From Rodentolepis nana (Eukaryota > Platyhelminthes > Cestoda > Cyclophyllidea > Hymenolepididae): a stretch of 25,815 nt of DNA. Location of the stretch: contig UZAE01012833.1 in assembly GCA_900617975.1 (NCBI GenBank), forward strand, positions 5,222 to 31,036, given 5' to 3'. Below, piece after piece: positions 21,901 through 25,815 of this stretch. Numbering within the stretch: the first letter of the stretch is position 1; each line of letters opens with the position of its first letter. Made by a program: the position numbers and the translations under genes. Under the pieces are notes generated by a model. It was not told the origin of the DNA. It saw nothing but the letters and a program-made list of their open reading frames with translations, and searched no databases.

Positions 21901-23945
21901 ATCAACCACGGTAAATTAACTTATCCTCATTTAACTATTGGTTGAGTTTCATAATTTAAAATATTTATTGTCATCGTTTAATGTTTTACTTGAGAACTGT
22001 CTTGATTACTAAATTACTTGTAATTTTTCTGGATTTTTAGAGTTAAATGTGCCCAAACCCCAGGGTTTGTCGAAAAAGGGGTTTCAACTGACAGTCCTGT
22101 AGTTGATCCCAAGGCCACTCAATTGCCACCTACTTCAAGTTCGGACAGATCCAGACACTCTCCACGTCGTAGAAAGCACTCAAATACCGCGTCTTCATTT
22201 GATCGGGTGGCAGCATGGGTGAAGGATGTTAACACTGACTTAGAACATGTCGAAGCTGATCCAACTCGCCCCTCTCCAGCACATACTCCCACTCAATCCC
22301 AACCTGAAAGTCGATCATCATCATGTCATCGATCTTGCTGCTCAAGACGCCATAGGAGTCACCGGAAGAGACGTAGTAGGAGGCATCATCATAGCCGTCA
22401 TCATCGACATCATGAAACTACCTGCTCAAAGTGTGCTCGCGAATCTTGTGCATTATGTGAAGCGGAGGCTGAAAAGTGCTGTTCGAAAGCCTGCCACAAA
22501 TGCTCGTATTATGATGAACAACGAGGAAAACATGTTTCTGAAGCATCGAATCATGGTTCTTCTTGCAGCAATCCTCCCAAATCTGAGGCCACTTCTAAGT
22601 CTCCTACAGCCCCTGTGATCGTTCCGTAAGCATCTTTAATCGTGATTTAAAATCAAATATGAGTACTAAAAATAATGAATTATTGGGCCATTTTTCGTAG
22701 AGCTGTTCAACAGCATAATGGAGCCCAGAAGGCGCTGTCAACGTTTGCATCACCACTGGTTATGCAAAGGACGGTGTCTTTCCCTTGGATGCCATCACAG
22801 ATGACACGGTCCTCAACAGTTCATTCAACACCCTGTCAACCTCAACAAGCGAATCAGGCTTATTGGTCCCCGATGTACGCTCCACAAACACCCCAACTCC
22901 CAGTTCAACAGACAAACCCTATGCAATATTACCCCTGGTCCCTACCCACATCCCCCTATCTTCAGAATTCAATGCAGGCTTGGTCTGCACAGCTCCCTGT
23001 GCCATCCTCAGCAGCCTCTGAATTATCCCAAGCAGCACCACCTCAATCACACTATGTCCATCCTAGACGTCCTAGCGATTCTGTTGATGTGGGTACTCCA
23101 ACCCATACTACTTTATCGTCCGCCTCAGAGCTACCCCAAGACGTCAAAAAATCTAGGTTCTTTACTCTTCCATCTATCCTCTGTACTCTTCGTCGCTGGC
23201 ATGCCAGACGAAAGGAGAGAAAATCCAAGAAGGCTCTTGAGGTAACTGCCGCTGAAAAAACGCCGGTGATAGATGATCAACGAAACATGTCAATGAGGTC
23301 TAGTGCCTCTCTTCCTGGTGCATATTCACGAAATGGTTTCCAGAGGCGGCCGAGTAGTGATCAGGGTATTGTAGGTACCTCCCAGTACCTCCAACATTAT
23401 CCTGTGGCTACCACAACGATAAACCAACATCAAATATATCCCCAGATGTGTGCCGGAGACCCTTCCTCATTTATGAATCAAATGCAGCAGAGCCTTTCTA
23501 CTTATCGAACGTAAGTTTAGTTCTCAAAATGACGAGGTCATTTTGTTTATTCGAGCTAAGAATTAAAGGCCTCCTTCTATTTTATTGAAGCAGCCGTTCA
23601 GTAGGAATAGGCCACAAGGACAACCGAGGTGATCGAGGAAGCAGTGGATATGAGAGCTATCGACAAGGGATGACTACAGGAAGTGCAGGAGGTGGTCCAG
23701 GATGTAGCAGTGAAGTCTCGTCGGCTCATACAGATTCAGTTGACTCGTGCTCATCAGGGTGCCCCCAACAACAGATGCAACATTGCCAGTATAATTTGCA
23801 AAAGCCCCAACAAGGGATATGTTGCCCCCCTCAGCCATTCTATTCCCCTAATCAAAAACCCATGCCATACATGCCCCAGACCATGACAAGTCCAGGTCAC
23901 CAAAGTTTTCCAATGGCCATGGCTAGCAGTAACCTAATCCGTTAA
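5932..23945 (+). CDS. KIF26: Kinesin-like protein of the KIF26 family (whole spliced gene)
   Basis: Multi-exon gene; coding exons are listed separately. In the proposed 14-exon model the coding length is 4764 nt, 1587 residues plus stop; vertebrate KIF26 proteins are longer, C. elegans VAB-8L shorter. All exon phases agree. Identification rests on blocks typical of the family: [109 protein letters not shown] at the motor end, and [15 protein letters not shown] just behind it. KIF26 kinesins are known as weak or non-ATPase, microtubule-binding proteins acting in cell and axon migration and signalling. The P-loop (GHAKTSKS, residues 300-307) and both switch motifs are degenerate. The tail is Ser-, Gln- and Pro-rich with a Cys cluster. 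Motor identity is certain; the 5' end is provisional. Confidence 0.9.
6082..7549 (+). other. Proposed intron 1
   Basis: Donor GTATGT at 6082, acceptor TTTACCATTTTCAG ending at 7549. Contains a (GT)n run (6103-6116), a TA run (6247-6261) and G-rich patches (6728-6740, 6907-6936). The overlapping open frames on both strands here look like low-complexity noise. Confidence 0.4.
7550..7659 (+). CDS. KIF26: Proposed KIF26 exon 2 (N-terminal)
   Basis: The acceptor ends at 7549 behind a pyrimidine-rich tract; the donor is CCCAAG|GTAATA (GT at 7660). The frame is open throughout and ends in phase 2, exactly what the exon at 10893 needs: AG plus A gives Arg. The sequence is [18 protein letters not shown] followed by a polar stretch ending TPTEHIPR. 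The ATG at 7556-7558 sits in a textbook context (GCCATGG) only 6 nt behind the acceptor, so translation could start here on an alternatively processed mRNA. No domain is recognised. The exon is too short to stand out by length; splice sites and phase are the evidence. Confidence 0.6.
7901..7935. repeat. C10 followed by (CA)n
   Basis: Ten C then an imperfect CA dinucleotide run in the proposed intron. Confidence 0.9.
9340..9352. repeat. Poly-C tract (13)
   Basis: Uninterrupted C run; 70 bp further on lies an even longer one (9422-9437). Confidence 0.95.
9422..9437. repeat. Poly-C tract (16)
   Basis: Uninterrupted C run in the proposed intron 2. Confidence 0.95.
9934..9962. repeat. (GT)14 microsatellite
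   Basis: Perfect GT repeat, the longest dinucleotide repeat in the window and a likely polymorphic marker. Confidence 0.95.
10893..11235 (+). CDS. KIF26: KIF26 exon 3: Ser/Arg-rich N-terminal region
   Basis: The acceptor is TTTATTCCGTCGTTTAG, ending at 10892; the donor GTGAGT starts at 11236. The exon enters with one base of a split codon and leaves in phase 0. It codes for about 114 residues (about 88-201): a polar stretch rich in Asn, Gly, Arg and Ser, then [11 protein letters not shown] (a PxxP-type candidate SH3 ligand), then a more hydrophobic part before the motor. KIF26 proteins have a long, poorly conserved, Ser/Pro-rich region at this place. Codon-like structure and good junctions on both sides make it a real exon. 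The in-frame sequence upstream of 10893 (from 10837) lies in the intron and is not used. Confidence 0.8.
11697..11712. repeat. Poly-G tract (16)
   Basis: Uninterrupted G run inside the 4.5 kb intron, on the sense strand of the gene. Confidence 0.95.
12659..12681. repeat. CT microsatellite
   Basis: Nearly perfect CT repeat ending CTCTAG. It resembles a splice acceptor, but I see no supported exon behind it. Confidence 0.85.
13551..13567. repeat. Poly-C tract (17)
   Basis: The longest homopolymer in the window, within a wider C/T-rich patch (about 13530-13580). Confidence 0.95.
13830..13845. repeat. GA microsatellite
   Basis: Short perfect GA repeat in intron 3. Confidence 0.85.
14826..14835. 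repeat. Target-site duplication, left, retroposon copy B
   Basis: TGTTTTTGGC, repeated exactly at 15167-15176, bracketing retroposon copy B. Confidence 0.85.
14836..15166 (+). mobile_element. SINE-like retroposon copy B (331 bp), in sense within intron 3
   Basis: Same family as 2315-2641, on the + strand. A 5' fold (14842-14912) resembling an HDV-like ribozyme is followed by a pyrimidine-rich body with blocks shared with the other copies (CTACCTTTGTGT, CTCTTCTG, CCCTCTGTGAAGCC), the 3' block AGTCAACTAAAGGGCTAATG and CGCCTGCCATTTGATAT, and an (AAAT)n tail ending at 15166. Perfect 10-bp duplications flank it. Six bases (14836-14841) lie between the left duplication and the predicted ribozyme start, possibly non-templated or read-through bases. 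It has no coding capacity, so mobilisation would need an enzyme from another element. It is well kept at the 5' end, so perhaps younger than copy A. Confidence 0.85.
14842..14912 (+). ncRNA. Putative HDV-like self-cleaving ribozyme in copy B
   Basis: P1: GGAGTGC (14842-14848) with GCACTCT (14871-14877), 7 bp with one G-U. P2: AATAGAC (14849-14855) with GTCTATT (14906-14912), 7 bp. P3: ACC (14858-14860) with GGT (14868-14870), closing the 7-nt loop TCCACGT (14861-14867). Junction GGGCAAC (14878-14884) supplies the GG that pairs with the loop CC as P1.1. P4: GTAT (14885-14888) with ATAC (14893-14896). The joining strand starts GGCAA, with the candidate catalytic C at 14899. Cleavage is predicted before G14842. 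This is the nested double-pseudoknot order of HDV-like ribozymes, known at the 5' ends of several non-LTR retrotransposons. Odd points: a 2-nt linker between P2 and P3 and a short P4. Activity is untested. Confidence 0.7.
15167..15176. repeat. Target-site duplication, right, retroposon copy B
   Basis: Exact copy of 14826-14835 (TGTTTTTGGC), directly behind the AAAT tail. Confidence 0.85.
15177..15782 (+). other. Large intron 3, part after the retroposon
   Basis: Non-coding. Contains a G-rich patch (15361-15380) and C10 (15474-15483). Ends in the strong acceptor TTTTCTTCCCCTTAG at 15782. Confidence 0.7.
15783..15998 (+). CDS. KIF26: KIF26 exon 4: start of the motor domain
   Basis: Exactly 72 codons (about residues 202-273), phase 0 at both ends; donor GTAAGT at 15999. 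It opens [11 protein letters not shown], the first strand of the kinesin fold, followed by [11 protein letters not shown] and [16 protein letters not shown]. In KIF26 relatives these are the VKVMLR, DPRKKQVTL and PKMFAFDAVF blocks. Exon 3 precedes it across the 4.5 kb intron. Confidence 0.93.
15999..17148 (+). other. Intron 4
   Basis: 1150-nt intron from GTAAGT to TTTTTATCCTGTAG. A 121-codon minus-strand frame (16343-16708) and a + strand frame (16233-16457) lie inside it; neither shows a recognisable protein. Confidence 0.85.
17149..17242 (+). CDS. KIF26: KIF26 exon 5: up to the middle of the P-loop
   Basis: 94 nt coding for [18 protein letters not shown] and then [13 protein letters not shown] plus one base (about residues 274-304). 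Acceptor ends at 17148, donor GTAAGT at 17243. AEVC and the FGH of the P-loop match the KIF26 pattern (AEVC ... FSFGHMSLGKSYTM in relatives). The intron cuts the P-loop in phase 1, so the Ser after GHAKT is split between exons. Confidence 0.93.
17243..18411 (+). other. Intron 5, splitting the P-loop
   Basis: 1169-nt intron, phase 1, acceptor TTGTTTTTTAG ending at 18411. Only a G-rich patch (18066-18116) stands out. A 68-codon frame (18092-18298) is not supported as an exon. Confidence 0.85.
18412..18612 (+). CDS. KIF26: KIF26 exon 6: P-loop end and central motor
   Basis: 201 nt, about residues 305-371. It reads [10 protein letters not shown], then [28 protein letters not shown] and [11 protein letters not shown], in line with the family blocks for helix 2 and the following strands. 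The donor chosen is GAGA|GTAAAC (GT at 18613), because only this one leaves phase 1 and joins the next exon in frame (A plus GT gives Ser). The reading frame stays open to 18698, but the later GT sites have the wrong phase. Confidence 0.88.
18613..19702 (+). other. Intron 6
   Basis: 1090-nt intron, acceptor TTTAAAATTTTAG ending at 19702. Nothing coding or structured recognised. Confidence 0.8.
19703..19999 (+). CDS. KIF26: KIF26 exon 7: insert loop and switch I region
   Basis: 297 nt, about residues 372-470; donor GTAATT at 20000. It begins with [19 protein letters not shown], passes through an Asn/Ser-rich insert (roughly 390-415), then [18 protein letters not shown] and [13 protein letters not shown]. 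The last two match KIF26 blocks ([20 protein letters not shown]). Where canonical kinesins have the NxxSSRSH switch I, this one has NTAISHTLF, so switch I is not conserved. Confidence 0.92.
20000..20072 (+). other. Intron 7, 73 nt
   Basis: The first of a series of very short introns; acceptor TTTTCCTTTTTAG ending at 20072. Confidence 0.9.
20073..20356 (+). CDS. KIF26: KIF26 exon 8: switch II region and motor C-terminal half
   Basis: 284 nt, about residues 471-565; donor GTAAGC at 20357. It reads [20 protein letters not shown], then [51 protein letters not shown]. These are the SGGRSRL, SLSALG, VPYRDHKLTMLLRES and IAHIS..HAETL blocks of KIF26. Canonical kinesins have DLAGSE here; the Asp position is Tyr (LLYLG), so the switch II Mg/phosphate-sensing residue is missing. 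Confidence 0.93.
20357..20432 (+). other. Intron 8, 76 nt
   Basis: GTAAGC donor and CATCCATGTAG acceptor, phase 0, within the final motor helix region. Confidence 0.9.
20433..21585 (+). CDS. KIF26: KIF26 exon 9: motor end and proximal tail
   Basis: Largest exon, 1153 nt, about residues 566-949; donor GTAAGT at 21586. [15 protein letters not shown] closes the motor domain. A Gly/Ser-rich linker follows, then [19 protein letters not shown] (about 20634-20690), a near match to the DYSSSSEQSC-DTVIY-G block behind the motor in vertebrate KIF26A/B. Further on come a basic Ser-rich part ([17 protein letters not shown]), a PPPPAPP stretch, an acidic Ser-rich region and a Gly run ([10 protein letters not shown]). 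Apart from the KIF26 block, no folded domain is apparent. Confidence 0.95.
21586..21665 (+). other. Intron 9, 80 nt
   Basis: GTAAGT to CAATTTTTAG, phase 1. Confidence 0.88.
21666..21757 (+). CDS. KIF26: KIF26 exon 10 (tail, 92 nt)
   Basis: Codes for [19 protein letters not shown] and then [12 protein letters not shown] (about residues 950-980). Donor GTAAAT at 21758. Its higher content of aromatic and hydrophobic residues compared with the surrounding tail suggests a short structured or binding segment; no known motif. Found from splice sites and phase. Confidence 0.85.
21758..21833 (+). other. Intron 10, 76 nt
   Basis: GTAAAT to TTATTTATTTAG, phase 0. Confidence 0.85.
21834..21910 (+). CDS. 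KIF26: KIF26 exon 11 (tail, 77 nt)
   Basis: Codes for [19 protein letters not shown] and TPVHQPR (about residues 981-1006). Donor GTAAAT at 21911. It leaves in phase 2, and the next exon supplies the final base of the Arg codon. Thr/Pro/Gln-rich, probably disordered. Confidence 0.83.
21911..22040 (+). other. Intron 11, 130 nt
   Basis: GTAAAT to TCTGGATTTTTAG, phase 2. Confidence 0.85.
22041..22625 (+). CDS. KIF26: KIF26 exon 12: His/Arg-rich tract and Cys cluster
   Basis: 585 nt, about residues 1006-1200; donor GTAAGC at 22626. After a Pro/Ser-rich start comes [18 protein letters not shown] (a possible short helix), then a strongly basic tract of Ser, Arg and His (about 22309-22417), and then eight cysteines within 27 residues (22423-22503) in the order C-x2-C-x4-C-x2-C-x6-CC-x3-C-x2-C. 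CxxC pairs suggest metal binding or a disulphide/redox knot; the intracellular setting favours zinc (inference). I do not recognise this module from other KIF26 proteins. Confidence 0.92.
22626..22700 (+). other. Intron 12, 75 nt
   Basis: GTAAGC to CCATTTTTCGTAG, phase 2. Confidence 0.88.
22701..23510 (+). CDS. KIF26: KIF26 exon 13: Gln/Pro-rich tail with a basic segment
   Basis: 810 nt, about residues 1201-1470; donor GTAAGT at 23511. The first half is rich in Gln, Pro, Ser and Tyr (for example [17 protein letters not shown]). A hydrophobic-then-basic segment, [20 protein letters not shown] followed by RKSKKALEV (about 23158-23244), could be an amphipathic helix binding membrane, microtubule or calmodulin (inference). 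The rest is Ser/Gln-rich. Codons at 22675-22700 that are also open in frame belong to the intron. Confidence 0.92.
23511..23593 (+). other. Intron 13, 83 or 80 nt, tandem acceptor
   Basis: GTAAGT donor. The 3' end reads GAAGCAG|CC, a NAGNAG acceptor: AG at 23589-23590 or 23592-23593. Both choices keep the frame and differ by one Ser codon. Confidence 0.8.
23594..23945 (+). CDS. KIF26: KIF26 exon 14: C-terminus and stop
   Basis: 352 nt, about residues 1471-1587, stop TAA at 23943-23945. [15 protein letters not shown] (23640 onward) resembles the SGYESM block near the C-terminus of vertebrate KIF26A/B, from my memory of those sequences. A Cys/Ser/Gln-rich end follows ([18 protein letters not shown] and [12 protein letters not shown]), finishing SSNLIR. 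It contains no other domain. The presence of the motif suggests the protein is complete at this end. Confidence 0.9.
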
Positions 23946-25551
23946 AAGTACGAGATTAATTCATCCTACTTAAACTTGTTTCGGTAGCATTTTTCGAGTG
24001 CGTGAATAATTTAATGTGTTTTTGGTTTATAGATGCAACTGGTCGCACATTGTACATTAACCTTCGTAAGGGGAAACGAATACAATGGACTTTTGTTTTT
24101 ACCATATTATCAACCCAACCACTCTCTATCGTCAGTGGAAATGACCATAAAACTGCCTTTTTTTAACTTTTATGATGCGTTTCTTGTAACACACATGAAT
24201 ATGACGTTGTAATGACTATTACGAATACTTCTCTCTACAAAATACATTTTACCTTACTTATCAACTGCCTTCTAACATGCTAATTTGAGATTCCAAAATG
24301 GAATGTACCCCGATGCTGCCTTATAAAATAACTAACAGTAGCAAAATTATCAGACTCCGAGGTTAAAAGACAAAGTCGTTCAGACGTCAATATCCATAGC
24401 TAAATCAGGTACTTTGTGTCACTTTTGGGAAAAGAACAAGCTAGTCAATGCTATTTGGGCTCCATTGGAGCTTGGTCATTCCAGACCAATGTCATCGATC
24501 ACGTCCATGAAATAAGCTAGCGAAAAGAAGCTTTGCAGTGCTCCTCGACCCCCCAGATATGTGGAGCACCCAACGCTGTCATGGCTGAATGAAGAACTCT
24601 CATGCGCACACTCAGACAAACTCGAAATGCGGCGTACTTACTAGGAAACAAATGCATCGTGAGTGCAGAGACCTCTCAGCCAGCTGCCAATCAATTGGCC
24701 TGTGGTTTTAGAAAAGCCCTTTCTGTAAAATCACATTCCAAATAGACCTATTTGAGGTAGCTCAGCTAATTTCAGTAAGCATTCCAAACTAGGAGACTTT
24801 GCCATGGAGATTTGCGGAGCAGAAGTCAAGTCGCGTTGGTATAGCAAACCTCTACGGATACACTGAAAAGGCAACTAGAGTGAACTAGAATGGCGACGAA
24901 CACCGCTTCTTTGGAGAAATTTAACTGCCTTATTATAGGTGGATGAACGTGAAATGTCTACTAATGGCTGAATGAAGAAACTCTGGTTACTAACTTAAAT
25001 CTTAAACACTCTCTGGTGCTTTTCATGGAAAATACGAATCGAATCTTTTGAAGAAATATTGGATAGTAGGGGGCACCAAGAAATGTATAAAACGGGCAAA
25101 GACATATCTGCTCCTTTACGCATAGAATGTGATAATGATTGGCAATGACTTTATTTGAAATGAAAAATGCAACATATATTGTTAAGAAGAAAACATATTA
25201 TAAAGTGAGTAGGGAGGTATTGTTTTATGATTCCCATCCCGTGGTTTAATTTCATTTTAAGTTGTTCTTCAAACTAGAGGGAATCCTGTTAAATTGTAGT
25301 CTCAACAAGCATAATAATTTTCAAATATTCTGTTATCAATACCCGGGATTGGAAAGGATACCAACTAGGTATTTATGAACACAATTGAGTTTTAATGTTT
25401 GAAAACTTGAACTTGAAATGACTAGCTGTGACTAATGGTTGGCGTCAATTGTGAAGAAAGTCATTCGGAAACACAGAAGTACAGCAGACATAAACAATGA
25501 AAAATTTATCATGTAACTGCAAAATGGTAACATCAGGCCGACGGATGTCAG
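23946..25551 (+). other. 3' UTR and downstream flank
   Basis: No further exon found. I see no AATAAA between 23946 and 25200, so the polyadenylation site cannot be placed; a variant hexamer may be used. A 16-nt direct repeat ATGGCTGAATGAAGAA occurs at 24581-24596 and 24964-24979. The part around 24560-24750 has broken open frames (see findings) and may be an old mobile-element relic. Confidence 0.5.
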
Positions 25552-25735
25552 ATATATGCCATATTCCACAACTTCCACAGATCTCATTTACCTTTTCTCT
25601 CCCTTCGTGTCTGTCTGCCTGTCTCTTTTACATCTGTGAATCACTCTTCTGTTCCTATTTCGAATATTTCTCACTTTGATGCTCCTCCTCTCTGTGAAGC
25701 CCAAAGTCAGCTAAAGGGTTATTGATGGCTATCAT
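25552..25735 (+). mobile_element. Retroposon copy C, 5'-truncated and 3'-interrupted
   Basis: Matches the body and 3' block of copies A and B in + orientation (ACTTCCACAG, TCTTTTACATCTGTGAATCA, CTCTTCTG, CTCTGTGAAGCC, AGTCAGCTAAAGGG, GGCTATCAT). The ribozyme end is not recognisable upstream; the 5' boundary is approximate. It stops within the 3' palindrome at 25735, where a copy in the opposite orientation begins. Confidence 0.7.
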
Positions 25736-25815
25736 TTATTTATTTCAAATGGCAGGCTTTATGATATTTATCATTAGCCCTTAAACTTTGACTTCAGCTT
25801 CCCCCAAGGGTGGGG
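25736..25815 (-). mobile_element. Retroposon copy D, minus strand, running off the window
   Basis: Begins with a short reverse-complement AAAT tail (25736-25745), then CAAATGGCAGGCTTTATGAT and CATTAGCCCTTAAACTTTGACTTCAG, the reverse complement of the family's 3' end. It faces copy C tail to tail, so 25693-25735 and about 25757-25800 form an imperfect inverted repeat. Its 5' part lies outside the window. Confidence 0.7.

Overview
The window carries one recognisable gene, on the + strand. It is a KIF26-family kinesin (kinesin-11 group, the family of vertebrate KIF26A/KIF26B and C. elegans VAB-8), spread over about 18 kb in at least 14 exons and ending with a stop at 23943-23945. AT-rich DNA, kilobase introns in the 5' half, introns of 73-83 bases in the 3' half, many homopolymer C/G tracts and small retroposons point to a metazoan. 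A flatworm, most likely a tapeworm, is my best guess. That placement is inference from style, not from a diagnostic marker.

Layout. 1-5848: no convincing gene. It holds a reverse-oriented copy of a short retroposon (2315-2641), an unusual cluster of five ATTGG (inverted CCAAT) boxes (3345-3559) and a possible tiny minus-strand first exon (3225-3238). 5849-11235: proposed 5' exons of the kinesin gene (5849-6081, 7550-7659, 10893-11235), whose splice phases agree, separated by 1.5 and 3.2 kb introns. 11236-15782: a 4.5 kb intron with a complete second copy of the retroposon (14836-15166) in the same direction as the gene. 15783-20580: exons coding for the kinesin motor-like domain. 20580-23945: exons for a long low-complexity tail with KIF26-specific motifs and a Cys-rich cluster. 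23946-25815: 3' flank, ending in a head-on pair of the same retroposon family.

The protein in the proposed model is 1587 residues. The motor fold is recognisable by family-specific blocks, but nucleotide-binding motifs are degenerate: the P-loop reads GHAKTSKS, and the switch II aspartate position is not Asp. It is probably a non-motile, microtubule-binding or scaffold kinesin, as is known for KIF26 proteins.

The most striking non-coding finding is the retroposon family. Two copies are about 330 bp long, have perfect target-site duplications of 11 and 10 bp and end in simple-repeat tails, as expected for target-primed retrotransposition. The 5' end of each folds on paper like an HDV-like self-cleaving ribozyme: 7-bp P1, UCC loop, GGGCAAC junction, small P4, GGCAA joining strand and P2. 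The copy at 14842-14912 keeps all the parts and lies in sense inside an intron of the kinesin gene. The copy at 2641-2571 begins exactly at the predicted cleavage point but has lost the catalytic C. I know of no description of this family, but I could not search.
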